A stretch of DNA of 64,000 bases from Smittium mucronatum (GCA_001953115.1 LSSL01000213.1:1-64000); one strand, 5' to 3'; shown: positions 1 to 10,944, counted from the stretch's first letter. Notes: generated by a model not told the origin, from the sequence alone. Numbers and translations: made by a program.

Positions 1-70
1 AAAAAAATATGAAAAAAAGAAAAAGACGTAAAGGAAAGACTATTATCTTAACTACAATAAGCTCCTCTGC
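1..70 (-). repeat. Poly(A)-tailed retroelement (SINE/LINE-like), 3' segment
   Basis: Positions 1-70 align closely with 10689-10756, sharing the blocks gaaaaaaagaaaaagacgta and aactacaataagct. Read on the minus strand, this is the inner part of a family whose 3' end is a poly(A) tail, complete at 10637-10756. The tail of this copy would lie left of the window. Unlike the 10.7-kb copy, this one continues 5' (rightward) into a more G+C-rich body from about 70. No reverse transcriptase is visible, so SINE versus truncated LINE cannot be decided. Confidence 0.55.
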
Positions 71-177
71 CGGACTACCGGCTGCTTACCTACGGGAAAA
101 GGGTTCAATCTACCAACCGAAAGACCCCTCCTGGCATTGCTTCAAATAGGCTGGATGGCTGAGGTTACGTGCAGTCA

Positions 178-355
178 TGAATTAAGCTCTTTGTCAATGA
201 ACAACAGTTCATTGAAGCTATTGAGCCCCTAGTCAGAGCCTACTTCTAACAGGATTAATAAAATTAGGCTCCTGCCCAAACGTGGGATTGATCGACATGG
301 CTTTCCTACAAATAGCTGTTAGACGCTGAGATCCGTCTGACTGTCGAACGCTGGA
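178..355. repeat. Degenerate repeat, copy A (pairs with 603-775)
   Basis: This segment aligns co-linearly with 603-775. Shared landmarks in the same order are gttgaagctattg-like, the run ggattaataaaattaggctc versus gcattaatgaaaatatactc, gggattgatcgac versus gagattgatcgac, and gctgttagacgctgagatc versus tatgttagatgctaagatc. Identity is roughly 70% by eye. Copy B is the more A+T-rich of the two. It is probably part of the retroelement body that begins at 1. A 61-codon minus-strand open frame at 369-554 between the copies has no recognisable motif and I do not call it a gene. Confidence 0.5.
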
Positions 356-602
356 CTTGTGCACTAGACTATGTCTCAGCTGTGCTAAACGATCGGTTCC
401 TCCTGTTTCTAGATGGTCCTCCTCTGGTATCGCTGTCCTCCGAATCGCTGTGCGCTATCTCCACTACTCCTAACCAAGAATAGTGCAACGCTGTGTGAAA
501 TTTTGGTCTAGTGTACTTCGAAAAGTACAATATTAAGCCCCTAAACCACGGCAAGATATTTCACTTTTAGGGGGAGGTGCATGCCTGTATTTACATAAAA
601 TC

Positions 603-775
603 AATAATTAAACTCGTTCTCAACCAATAACAAATCGTTGAAGCTATTGGGCTCATAGCTTAGCCTAATCTTGTTAGCATTAATGAAAATATACTCCTAA
701 TTAAACATGAGATTGATCGACTTAGCCTTACTAAAAATATGTTAGATGCTAAGATCTGACTGGCTGTCGATGAAT
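603..775. repeat. Degenerate repeat, copy B (pairs with 178-355)
   Basis: Same-strand, more decayed relative of 178-355. It keeps gagattgatcgactt and gttagatgctaagatc in register. Relative to copy A it is richer in A and T, as expected of an old inactive copy. Confidence 0.5.
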
Positions 776-893
776 GGTTAGAAATACCATGTTAGAAAAT
801 AACCGATGATTTATTTGAAGACATAACTTATTACCCATCATGATACTTCCTTTAGAAATACCCAATAAAAAATTAATATTAATTATGATTTTA

Positions 894-1163
894 ATATGGG
901 AGATTCTTTCGAAGACCAGACTTTTTTTTACTGTGTAGACTATTGGCTACACTTGAATTTATTTACAGCCTTTCCAATAAAAATAGAAAAAATTGCTGGC
1001 TCTAATAAACTTAAACACTTCACCAATAGAAAATTTGCCTTTAAAATTCATGTTTTAAATTAACCAATAACTTTATGATTTATCCTAGCACCATATTTCC
1101 AAATTAGGAAAATAGTAAAAATTTAGTAGTAAAGTGTCCGATCTCTAAGAGAATCTCCCATAT
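894..1163. mobile_element. MITE candidate with 14-bp terminal inverted repeats
   Basis: The segment begins with atatgggagattct (894-907) and ends with its exact reverse complement (1150-1163). The interior is 242 bp, A+T-rich and without a frame. Its size and perfect short terminal inverted repeats fit a miniature inverted-repeat element. A clear target-site duplication is not visible because the flanks are low-complexity TA/TTAA. It lies about 250 bp upstream of the MOD5 start codon. Confidence 0.35.
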
Positions 1164-1418
1164 ATAATATTTTAAATGAATATAAAAATTTTACTGGCTG
1201 AATTGTTTTTAATCCCAGATTGTAATACGTTGTAAGGGTAGATGAAATTTCCTTATAGGCATCAAAGACTTTGAAATAGACCAAATTGTATAGCTTGATC
1301 AAAAATTAGTGTTGCGAAAATTTGAATGATATTCATATTTGAGGGTTTAGTTGAAATAGGACGATATAATACAGGATAGTTTTCTGCTTAGTCATTCCAT
1401 TCATGAAAGAGGACCGAA

Positions 1419-3569
1419 ATGAGTCAAGCTTTTAAAAAAATAATCACGATAGCCGGAACCACTGGGGTGGGTAAAACCAAATTGTCTATAGAGATAGCCA
1501 AGGCCATAAATGGGGAGATAATAAATGCAGATTCTTTGCAGGTTAGTAGCAGAAGTAAGAGTTTATCGATCCTTAAGATTCGATAATTTCCTGATTTTTC
1601 TTATTTTTTTCTTTAAAAAATTGATTTTGACTCCATATGTCTTCGCTACCATCCCATCGGACTAGATATATAAAGGATTCGAAGTTTTAACAAACAAAGT
1701 AACTGAAAGAGAAAAGGAAGGAATCCCACATCATTTAATAGATTTTTTGGATTTAGACAAACAATATACAGTTCAGGATTTTGAGATGGACGCTTTGGAT
1801 AAGGTGCCTCTACATAAGATTTTAATTCTTTTTTAAAAAAATAAAAATTGTTTTACCTTTGATTCGGGACATGAAAATCCTATAGATTAAGGACATTTAC
1901 TCCAGGGAGAAAATCCCAGTATTGGTTGGAGGCACTAATTACTACATTCAGTCACTAATGTTCAAAAAATCTCTAGTGTCTAATGAAAGTAGGGAAACTC
2001 CTAGTATACCAGGAAGTAAAACTATAGAACATTCTTATAGCTTTTCCGGAATGAATAATACGCCATTTGGAAATACTAAAGTTAGTGGAGATAAGTACGA
2101 AGATTTTAGTAATTCTCAGTTGATGAAATTGCTTGAGACAGTTGATCCAGTTATGGCACAACGTTGGCACCCTAACGATAGAAGGAAAGTAATAAGAAGT
2201 CTCGAAATATTTGATGAAACAGGAAAACCTCATAGTCATTGGATAAAAGAATCACAAAATATATCAGATAACATTGAGAGTCAGAGGTTTCCATATTTGA
2301 ATATGAATATTTATTTTTATAATATTAAAAGCAAATTTTTAAATTTAGATTTTCAAATTGTGTAATTTGGATTTACTGCAAACCCGAGATATTGAATTCT
2401 CGACTTGATAAAAGAGTTGATGAGATGATTGAGGTATTAGAGAACATATTTCACCCCCAATATTTGCACCTTGCTGATTTTTTATATATTTTTTGTTATA
2501 GAATGGCTTATTTGATGAAATTAAAACGTTCTACAACTCGGATGCTTTTGCTAATCTACCTTTAAAGGAAAGGAATAACTTTAATTTTGGGATACGACAG
2601 GCTATAGGTAATAGATTATATATATTTTTGTAGCTTTTACTAGATATATGGTATTTTGATGATCTAAAATTTCTACTTTTTATCAAAAAAAAAGGATTTA
2701 AAGAATTCGAAAAATACATGAGTTTGGATCAAAATGACCCATCAGGTATGCAGCTGATTATTTTAAAAATTATATTTGGATATCCATTTCAATAGGTAAT
2801 TATTTTCCAATTTTTGTGGATAATTAGTTGAAAAAGTAAAAAAAGAGTGTATTTCTGAAATGAAAACGAATACTCGAAGATATGCCAAAAAACAAGTGTC
2901 TTGGATCGTGAACAAATTCTTACCAATATTTAACGAGACTAGGAATTCGGATAACAAGTCTTGTATATATATTTTGGATGCTGAAGGTTTTTATTATTAT
3001 TTTTTACTTATTTTTTTTACGTTTTTACTCCTATTATAGTATACTTTTTTAAGCTTTATTTTCCTCATTTCCAAACAGATTTAAAAGAATGGGATCAAAA
3101 TGTGGGGAAATTGGCAGTAGAAATAGTTACCAGTGAGTTTTTCTCTATTCTTTAACAATTTAGATAATCTGGATTCAATTTGAAGTTGGATATAACGATT
3201 TTATTTATTCATCAGAATTTCTCAATGACCAGGCTTTACCTGACCCTATATCAATTTCAAACTATGCGGATGTTTTTTTAAACAAGTTAAAAAAGTAAGA
3301 AACAATTATGATATAAACCGAAACAGTAAATTTAATAATATCTTCTTAAACCAATATTTTCTAGACGGAAGGATCTTTCTGATCTAAAAAAAATAAAATG
3401 CGAAGTTTGCTCTAAAGAAGCAGATGAGACTAAAGATGGAGTAGCCCACGAACATTATTTGATTGGAGAAATAGAGTACCAAGCCCATTTAAACACAAGA
3501 AAGCACCGTTTGAATTTGAAGTATAAAAAGATGAAGTATATACCAGAGTCTTTTGGAATTCAAGATTAA
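1419..3569 (+). CDS. MOD5: tRNA dimethylallyltransferase (tRNA isopentenyltransferase), 10 exons
   Basis: This enzyme transfers dimethylallyl from DMAPP to N6 of A37 in tRNAs reading codons that begin with U (i6A37). Exons: 1419-1541, 1666-1803, 1886-2286, 2349-2433, 2502-2607, 2695-2745, 2828-2986, 3079-3132, 3216-3294, 3365-3569. They join in frame to 466 residues ending in TAA. Every intron is GT-AG and 62-124 nt long; the weakest donors are GTTTCC (2287) and GTTTTT (2987). Visible motifs are the P-loop GTTGVGKT (13-20), NADSLQIYKG (36-45) that binds the target base, [23 protein letters not shown], and [13 protein letters not shown]. At the C-terminus is a zinc finger, C411-x2-C414 with H440-x5-H446, as in yeast Mod5 and human TRIT1. 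A serine/glycine-rich insert of about 40 residues follows the GGTNYY motif. Start: first ATG, just before the P-loop strand. The symbol follows the yeast orthologue. The exon model is mine; the small exons 6-9 are its least certain part. Confidence 0.93.
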
Positions 3570-4574
3570 ATAAAAAATAACCGAATCTCATTAAGCTGAG
3601 ATTATAATATGGGAATCAAATTTTGGGGAACTGCTCGGGTAAAATCAAAATCATCTTTTATTACCAATCACCTCTTTAATCTATAGGGAAAAAGGAGGTT
3701 TTTTTTTTTTTTTCGAAAAGAAAACAAAAAAGTGAAGCAAAGTTAATTATTACCGACTTGACTTTGTTATAAAAACGAGATACCTTTTATGCAACAAAAT
3801 TAGATGACATTATGATTTTTCTTTTTAAGTTTACGATTTAATATTTATTGTTACTGGATGTTAATCAAAAGTACAGAGTATTTTTGTACTTTTAATAAAT
3901 AAGCTATTAATTGTGTAGTTGTGATAGAATGTAGAAACCTAACTGATTTTAAACGCAGCTGGGACATTATTTTTTAATTTGTAAAATGTAACAGTCTAAT
4001 CTCTTGATTGCGTATTACGGGTTTTTATTGGATCATTGATCAAATTTGAGATTTGTAATCGTTTACCAGTATCCCAAAAAGGGGGAGATGGCAACACAAA
4101 AAAGGGAGATTATTTCAGTATTAAAAGAACTTGACTAATATTTTGATTTAATTTAAATCAAAAAAGAGTGATAAATGCAAGTTTATGAACCGAATTAACC
4201 ACGTTTATGAATATATGATATGGTTCAAGCATTAAAATAATAATTTTTTCAAGCTTATCAACACTATTTTATAGCAGCGTGATCAAATAAAATTCTGGAC
4301 AGCACTTCTGAAAAAAAAAACGAGAGTGTTGGGATTTAATTTCCCGAACTAATCTCAGATATCATTAATGGCAGCCACGCTAAAATAGACACCAGTATAA
4401 ATTAAATTGAATGAAGGGGGATACGTTGTTTAAATAAGGATTTCAATTTTAATCACATATTTATCACGGGTATATTGTAAAATGCTATTAAATTATTTCT
4501 TCTGATGAGATAAATATTCTGTTTAGCGGGAATACGTATATTGAATGAATTTAATAAATAACGAAACTTTTAAT

Positions 4575-4611
4575 TACGTTATCTTACAAAAAAATTCCGT
4601 GATACAAAAAA
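4575..4611 (+). mobile_element. 5'-truncated retroelement insertion with 17-bp target-site duplication
   Basis: The insert (tacgttatcttaca, then attccgtgatac and an A-run) matches the 3' end of the family seen in reverse at 10637-10756. It is flanked by ataacgaaacttttaat (4558-4574) and ataatgaaacttttaat (4612-4628), a 17-bp direct repeat with one mismatch. Poly(A) tail, 5' truncation and long target-site duplication are hallmarks of target-primed reverse transcription. Confidence 0.6.
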
Positions 4612-5330
4612 ATAATGAAACTTTTAATATATGAAATTTGATGATCATAAGGTAAAAAGTAAGAGAAATGCAATTAGTTTCTGGCAAATTTGTATTTTAT
4701 GGGTAAATTTATTTCAATAAAATCTGAGCTATTAGTTTTTTAGCAGTTGGTTGATTAAATCATGAAATGGTTAATTATCCAATAAAAATATGGATATCAA
4801 TTAGCTATTAGATATGGAATTTATTGGACAAGAAGTTGTATCTGAAGAAAAAAGGGGGGAGGAGAGTGACTTTTGAATTTCCAGCAAATAGGAGAACTTG
4901 TGAGACATTCTTGGCACTACAGAGCAAATGGATTGAATTTTAATTATTTCCTTCTTTTGAAAGGTGTCTGGACAATAACCACGTTCCTTTGGAGATACTG
5001 AGGATAAGCAGGCAACTGAAAAACTAGAAATTCATATTCAGATTGCCGGAAAACAGTTACCAGTCTTTTCGACTACAGATCCGATGGAAACCGAGTATTG
5101 CTGGTTAAGGGCAGCCAAGTGGCCAATACAGGTATTTTGATAAAGTGTGCTTGCAGGTATAGGCTATACATGTAGAAAAAAAAAAAAAGGATCCTTTTCC
5201 TTAACCCAACCAACGAAAATCAATTTATGAAAACAAAAACAATAAACAAAAACGGTCATTTCTCATAATTTTAGGTGATTGTGCAACCTCTAATCTATAG
5301 TGGCGAATTCTATGCATGTGAACTTTATTT

Positions 5331-5363
5331 TTTTTTTTGTATCACGGAATTTTATTGTAAGAT
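5331..5363 (-). repeat. Retroelement 3'-tail fragment
   Basis: A T-run followed by gtatcacggaattttattg and taagat matches the poly(A)-proximal end of the family at 10637-10675, in the same (minus) orientation. The match ends at 5363. No convincing target-site duplication is seen. Confidence 0.5.
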
Positions 5364-5804
5364 TGGATAATTCGGTGAGTAACAATAAAAGAATTTCTGG
5401 GAATAAATCCATCCCAGTCTCAACTGACTGGGACTGTTCAAGGCAGCGGGAAGAGAAAAGGATCTAATTTTCATTTGCAAATAGTTGGTGGTTCCAAGCA
5501 GTTGCCCAATAGAACCCCGCCTCCTCTCATTACTTTAAAATATCGTCTATTTCAACCTCCTTTTATGTTTTTAAATTAAAAAAAAAAAGGGCTAATAAAT
5601 CTAATCAAAAAATAAAATAGAGATGGAAAAATCGCTTCCAACCAGAGATTTATGGTTTTTTTTTATTTACAAATACTGACCATTCTCAAACAATTGCAAT
5701 TACTCTATTTTACATTGCATTTTCTATTCTAGTACCTTTTACCCCCATCCCTGTGTGTGTGTTTTCAATATAGAAGATTTGGAGGCTCCCACATTTCAAT
5801 TAAA

Positions 5805-6380
5805 ATGGATCAAGTAAAAAAGGAATTCGATTCTGCTTTCCGCCAGATCGATCGGTTCCTTTCGCAGTACTCGCTATTCAATTTCCTGCAAAACAAAACG
5901 AAATTTTCCAAAGTCTATTTCGGAATATCGCTTGGTGTCATAGTCTCTTTGATGATCTTATTCAATCTCGCTGCTGGTCTTGTCGTCAATCTGATCGGGT
6001 TCGTCTATGCCGCAAACCATTCCTTGAAAGCTGTGCAGAATCCTGGCCATACCACCGATGCCGTGCTGTGGACCACCTACTGGATCATTTACGCTGCCTT
6101 GAATTTGGCTGAATACTTTTCCTCTTTCTTGCTCTACTGGGTGCCTTACTACTACTCTCTTAAATTAATATTTATTATCTGGCTCGCCCATCCCTCAACT
6201 AGAGTAAGTCCCTACCCCCCCCCCCCTTTTCACTCTATTTTATTTCTTGAATTAAAAACCTTCATTTACCCTTTAATTCTTTTTTTTCTTTAGGGCGCAG
6301 AAAAAATTTATATCTTGACCTCAAAAAATATTTCTGGGATAGAAATAGTCAATGAAAAATCACAAAGTAAAAATAAATAA
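5805..6380 (+). CDS. YOP1: Yop1/REEP (TB2/DP1/HVA22 family) ER-shaping membrane protein, 2 exons
   Basis: Family members are hairpin membrane proteins that, with reticulons, curve ER tubules; yeast Yop1 also binds Yip1 and Rab-pathway factors. Exons 5805-6203 and 6294-6380 join at a GTAAGT donor and a pyrimidine-rich TTTAG acceptor to give 161 residues. Visible features: an N-terminal amphipathic stretch (MDQVKKEFDSAFRQIDRFLS), two long hydrophobic hairpins (about 39-62 and 84-127), the family block VLWTTYWIIYAALNLAEYFS, the YWVPYYYSLK motif and the signature HPSTRGAEKIY spanning the splice junction. Length and order match the family (about 160-190 aa). I chose the ATG at 5805 because an upstream in-frame open stretch from 5757 has no ATG at its 5' end and the family begins near here. 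Exon 1 uses many C/G-ending codons, unlike MOD5 and VAC1, which suggests high expression. It is convergent with VAC1. Confidence 0.93.
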
Positions 6381-6764
6381 ATAAATTGTTCCCCTTTCCC
6401 AACAGCCCTCCGTTTCTCCTGTCATCCTATTCTTCTCTTATTTGTTATGTTGATGCTATCTTTTTTAAATTTAATTTTTTTTTATATTAAATAAAATCTA
6501 GTTCCATATTTTATCACCCCTCGCTCCTATATTCAATTCAACTGTGTTTTCACCCCTAAAGTACCTCTCTATTGTATCATCTAAAATTAATAATTAATCG
6601 CTCTTTACAATCACAAGCTCCTTCTGTTTAGAATTCATTTTATTTTAATGAATTTAATAATTTGTCTTTTTCATTAAAAAAATATTCATGCATGATTAGC
6701 TTCCCCATATTAATACAAAAACAATCAATCAAAACATCATCCCTTGTTAAAAATCAATTATAGG
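6381..6764. other. Convergent 3' spacer between YOP1 and VAC1
   Basis: This 384-bp A+T-rich spacer is shared by the 3' ends of the two convergent genes and holds their 3' UTRs and polyadenylation signals. AATAAA-like strings occur near 6370 and 6490 for YOP1. No reading frame or structured RNA is evident. Confidence 0.5.
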
Positions 6765-9522
6765 TTATAGCATCTTTTCAATACTTGATATTTCGTTTTC
6801 CAAATCGTTAAAATTCTCGTATAGACTCTGAACGCTTTGCCATTCCCTCTTGTTGTTTAATTCCTTTATATAGCTTTGTACCAAAACCCTTTGATCTCTC
6901 AGTACCCCTAACTTTTCAATCAGCTCATCTTTGCTTAATTTCGTGTTTATTTCGTCAAATTTGTTAGGTTCTTTAAATAACTCATCATCCCCGATAATGA
7001 TCATATCATCAGACAGAGTCGTTCTTGACTCTTCCAGGCTACCATTGCCCAACCTGCTTTTTCTAGAGGGTAGCAAGGGTGGAGGTGTAGATTCGTTTGA
7101 ATTGGCATCAAAACTAAACTGTCCATTTTGAAGTGTTGGTTCTAACTCCAAGTTTAGAACCGTTTTTCTGTCAATCTCCTCAGATATTTTACCTTCCAAA
7201 ACTCTCTCAGTACTGGGCTTGGAAATCAAAGAATCCAAGCTTACTCTGGATGTATCTCCGATATTTTTTGGAATTTTATTCTTTTTAGATTTGGAAGTAA
7301 CTCCGTTATATGACAAAAGAACCTGGTAGATCGATGATATCTCAATGGTTTTTATCTGCAAATTAATTATAGCAGCTTGTCGTATTGAATTGTATAGCCT
7401 ACGGCTTGAAGAGTTTTTTGCCCCCAGATCTTGTATTTTTTTGCTAGAATAAAAAAATAATGATGCAATTTAAAATGTAATAATTTTTATCAAATTCAAA
7501 TATAATGAAATAATAAGAAGATTTTTCAAAGTATCATTTTAGATAAACTAACAACTAACCTTATTGTGCCATAGTTCCCAAGTTGCCCCAGTAATTCTTT
7601 TCTAGCTTGGTTTGACTGTTGCAAAAGTCTGGTTTTTATTTGAAGATTTCGGGATCCCCTGTTAGTCGAGTAATTCGATAATATATTAATAAAAACCACA
7701 AGAAAAAATTTGACTTGGAAATATGATGAATTTTTTAGAAAAAAAATCTAAAAAGGCCATAATAAAACTTTCATAAAGCATTAAATAAAATTTACTCTAT
7801 TTTTGTTAAAAGTGATCTGAGGTTCTCGAGACCAGAATTTACTCTATCTCGGTAGTAAACCATCTGTTCGTATAACAAGTTTACTTCACTGCTTTCTATT
7901 GGCTGGTTTTTGTCTTGTATTCTGAAATATTAAGAAAAAAAACGTAAAAAAAACGATAAAAATGAATATCAGCAAATATTTGATAAAAATGACACCAAAA
8001 ACTTACAATCTTAAAGACTTCAAGCATGTAGGACATGATTTCAAAAAGAAGTTATTTTTTCGTAAAGACGAGGGATCTAAAGGTAACTCAGTGCGCAAAA
8101 AACATCCCGCTCTTCCACATAATATTTTCCCGCATAACCTACAGTGGTGCTTTCTGTCCATAGAACCGAAAGGAGAACTGCACCATTGATCATCAAAGAG
8201 GTGTTATTCTGATTTAAAAAAATTAAATCATTAATTATCTAAAAATACTCACTGGCAGTTTGAACACTCCTTAGAGGTTTTATCACTTTCCCAAGGAACA
8301 ATGTCCTTTTCAAGAACTTTCAAAGATTTATTCAGTGGATCAAATTTAACAATTCCATCATTTCCACTCTCTAGAAAGCCATAATATTTGGACTTCTTAG
8401 AGGTTTTTAGGTATAGGGACCTAAGCTAAATTACCAAAAGAAAAAAAATGAAAAAAAAACGGCAAAAAACAAATGAAATAAAATGTACCTTGTCAAGGCG
8501 ACTTTGAATCCTATTAGCTTCTAGGATCGAGTTTTTTACATTTTTATCTCGTTTTAGTGAGTAAATTTCAAAATGTGATCTAGAAGGGCCAAACTTTGAG
8601 TTCGGTCCTCCAAAATCCACTTTGGAACAATCGACACATTCCTCTTTCTTGGAATGTTTATTGTGAGGCCTTATAGATTCACCATTATTAACTTTGGATG
8701 TGTTTTGGATATGGGCAGAGCAGTATCTTTTGTTACAACTATTTTTAAAAAAATAGATTTAACTACATTATAGGGGTGGAGAAAAAGAGCAGAAGATGAA
8801 ACTTACGTTTGGCAAGTGGAAAGGTGATTATTTAGCTCTTCAACGTTAGTACAATCCTCGTAACTGCATTTGCTATTTGTGTTATTGTCGAATTGAGCTC
8901 CAGAGGCTTGCTCAACGTCTCTGAAATCCAATGAATCTTCTGAAACAGGATATTCATTGCTAAGAGTAAGACCACTGTTATTATCGACGTCTAAAAATCC
9001 TAACCGACTTAATTCAGAATCCAGTTTCCCCGATGTTATAGTGTTTCCTATTCCACGGACTTTCTGACCAGCATTTCGAAGAAATCCAAACACCGCATCT
9101 TTTAAATCATCCACAGGAACAGATTCTTGTGCATTTAGGCTACAGTGAAAGTTTGTATTAGAAAATTTTATGAATAATTGTGAAAATTAAAGAATAAAAG
9201 CATTAAAAATTTACACATTCTTTTTAGGATTGAAATGGCTATCTAAATGGCTATTGATTTGAGAAATATTTCCTGAGAAATTGTTACAAACAGGGCAAAC
9301 ATGAATCGTTTGCTCAGAAAAGTTCAAATCATCCAAAGTGGAGGAATATTGCTCACTTTCATGAGAAAAAGAAGTTGTTTCTTGTTCATTTTCTGGAGTT
9401 TCGGGAATGATGGTACTTGGAAAAAGGTTTTCTTGATGCAATATCTCTGAAGAAGAGGAATCAACAATTATGGGATTAGACCCAGGTGCGCTTCCGAAAA
9501 CCCTTTTTTTTCTAGTATCCAT
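6765..9522 (-). CDS. VAC1: Vac1/Pep7 (rabenosyn-5-like) FYVE-finger endosomal tethering protein, 8 exons
   Basis: Vac1/Pep7 and rabenosyn-5 bind PI3P, Rab5-type GTPases and the Sec1-like Vps45, and tether vesicles at endosomes. Exons from the start codon leftward: 9215-9522, 8807-9139, 8489-8738, 8253-8425, 8007-8177, 7796-7921, 7560-7658, 6765-7443. They join in frame to 712 residues ending in TAA. Visible domains: a C2H2 finger C76-x2-C79-x12-H92-x3-H96; a degenerate FYVE-like Cys cluster at 194-251 (C194/C199, C212/C215, C220/H223, C248/C251); a canonical FYVE domain at about 338-410 with the WxxD motif (W342-D345), C351-x2-C354, RKHHCRLCG (363-371) and C403-x2-C406; and a C-terminal Rab-binding domain (656-712) with KLGVLRDQRVLVQSYIKEL. 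The FYVE core is split by the intron at 8178-8252. Six of seven introns are phase 2. The protein is longer than yeast Vac1 (515 aa). Start: first ATG, no better upstream exon seen. Symbol by homology. Confidence 0.92.
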
Positions 9523-10636
9523 TGGTGTTTTGCTTGTATTGCTTGTTTTTATATTAAGTGTGTCTATAAAAGTTCGGAGATAATTAAATAGTCTTCAGAA
9601 AGAAGATATTATGCTATATTTAAGTGTATGCGGTGCTATTCGGTTATAAAGATGACAGTAAATTCATGAATCCTTCGAGAGTATCTCAACCCCTAAACTT
9701 AAATTATCAAATATATACAAATGCCTGAGTTGGAAAATCATATTATTCTCTAGAAATATATGGAATTACCTTTATTAGGCCATTCATGCACAAATTCTTG
9801 GGGTTGAATTATAATTCCCAAAGTCAAATATCATTGGCAATATTTTGCTATAGCTTTATTAGTTGTCAGACTTTGTCCAATAAATACAGAAATCTAAAAT
9901 AGAGGTATTAGACGATATTATTTATAATAGCTTTCGTAATTTGCAAACTATTGGATGATGAATGGAGGCTGGGATGGTATAAATATCGGACTTCATGTGT
10001 CTTATCACAGCTCAAACCTGTTTGGTGCCGCTATTCGCCAAATTACACCAATTTTTATAGAAAAACAAATAAAATAATGCTAATTTTAAGGTTAAAAATA
10101 AGTTAATATCTTGATGCTAATAGAAATATCACAGAAATAATCATCCCCCTTCTCCAGGGACATTTTTTAGGTTTTATAATGCTGATTTAAGATAAATAAT
10201 ATAAAAAGTATAGATATACCCACATTAGCTCCTTTGGATCACAAGTAAAAAAAAACATCTTTCATTTTTATATTAAAGAAATCATTTTTTAAAAACTAAT
10301 GTTTACATTTGGATTAGATTTTACCATTAAAAAGCAGAAAATTTTGTTTCCACAAGTAGAAATTTAGCACATTTTTGGGCTTGGAAAAGATTAATGTGTG
10401 TTTCAACGAAATTAACTGAAACTCCAATCATCTTCAATGGTGTTAGACCCTTATATCGGTCAATTTTAAAATGCATTGGTTATTTAATTTGTGTTTGCGG
10501 ATGGGTTTCTTCAATGATTAGGGTCCCAAGATGGGTTTGGTCTTGTGATGTCGATGAGAAAAGATACCAGCTAAGTACTCGGTTTAAGCGGTTCAAAAAA
10601 TGAATTTTTTGCATTATTATTATTGTCATTATCATT
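9523..10636. other. Upstream spacer of VAC1; one doubtful ORF
   Basis: This 1.1-kb stretch holds the VAC1 promoter side (9523-9700) and no gene I can support. A 69-codon plus-strand frame at 10394-10603 starts with ATG and is less A+T-rich than its surroundings, but has no recognisable motif and no splice partners. It ends in a TCATTA-type microsatellite (about 10609-10636) into which the 10637-10756 retroelement inserted. Confidence 0.4.
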
Positions 10637-10756
10637 TTTTTTTTTTTGTATCACGGAATTTTATTGTAAGATAACGTCATTAAAAACTATACTAAAAAAA
10701 ATTGAAAAAAAGAAAAAGACGTATAGAAAAGACTATTATCCTAACTACAATAAGCT
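10637..10756 (-). mobile_element. Short retroelement (SINE-like) with poly(A) tail and 15-bp target-site duplication
   Basis: A 120-bp insert is flanked by the perfect direct repeat attgtcattatcatt (10622-10636 and 10757-10771). On the minus strand it starts agcttattgtagttaggat, carries ttccgtgatac, and ends in an A-run. The same sequence recurs at 1-70, 4575-4611 and 5331-5363, so it is a dispersed family. It is 5'-truncated compared with the copy at the window start. It has no coding capacity and must have been mobilised in trans. Confidence 0.7.
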
Positions 10757-10944
10757 ATTGTCATTATCATTATCATTATCATTAATTTTAATCATTATTC
10801 AAGTAAACTTCATAGCTGATACTTTATAACAGGGTAAAATCATTTTAATTACAATAACACCGATTTTTTTAAAATGAAGTTATATAAATAAATTTAATTT
10901 TTAATTAAACTGTAACCTGAGCAAAGAAATATAAAAATCGTTTA

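Larger units (their letters stand above)
3570..5804. other. Intergenic spacer with retroelement fragments
   Basis: No gene recognised between MOD5 and YOP1. It contains a 37-bp retroelement tail with a target-site duplication (4575-4611) and another tail at 5331-5363. A less A+T-rich patch lies at about 4865-5160. That patch has two short overlapping open stretches in different frames, one reading LEIHIQIAGKQLPVFSTT and the other LDNNHVPLEILRISRQLK. It may be a decayed coding or transposon remnant, but I could not identify it. The YOP1 promoter lies in the pyrimidine-rich stretch about 5640-5760. Confidence 0.5.

Noticed and set aside
369..554. Minus-strand 61-codon frame in the repeat region
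   Set aside because: No ATG context, no motif, and it lies inside degenerate repeat DNA.
1973..2239. Minus-strand 88-codon frame
   Set aside because: Antisense shadow of MOD5 exon 3. The minus-strand frames at 2531-2719 and 2763-2957 are likewise shadows of MOD5.
6931..7131. Plus-strand 66-codon frame
   Set aside because: Antisense shadow of VAC1 exon 8.
7962..8189. Plus-strand 75-codon frame
   Set aside because: Antisense shadow of VAC1 exon 5, which encodes the FYVE core.
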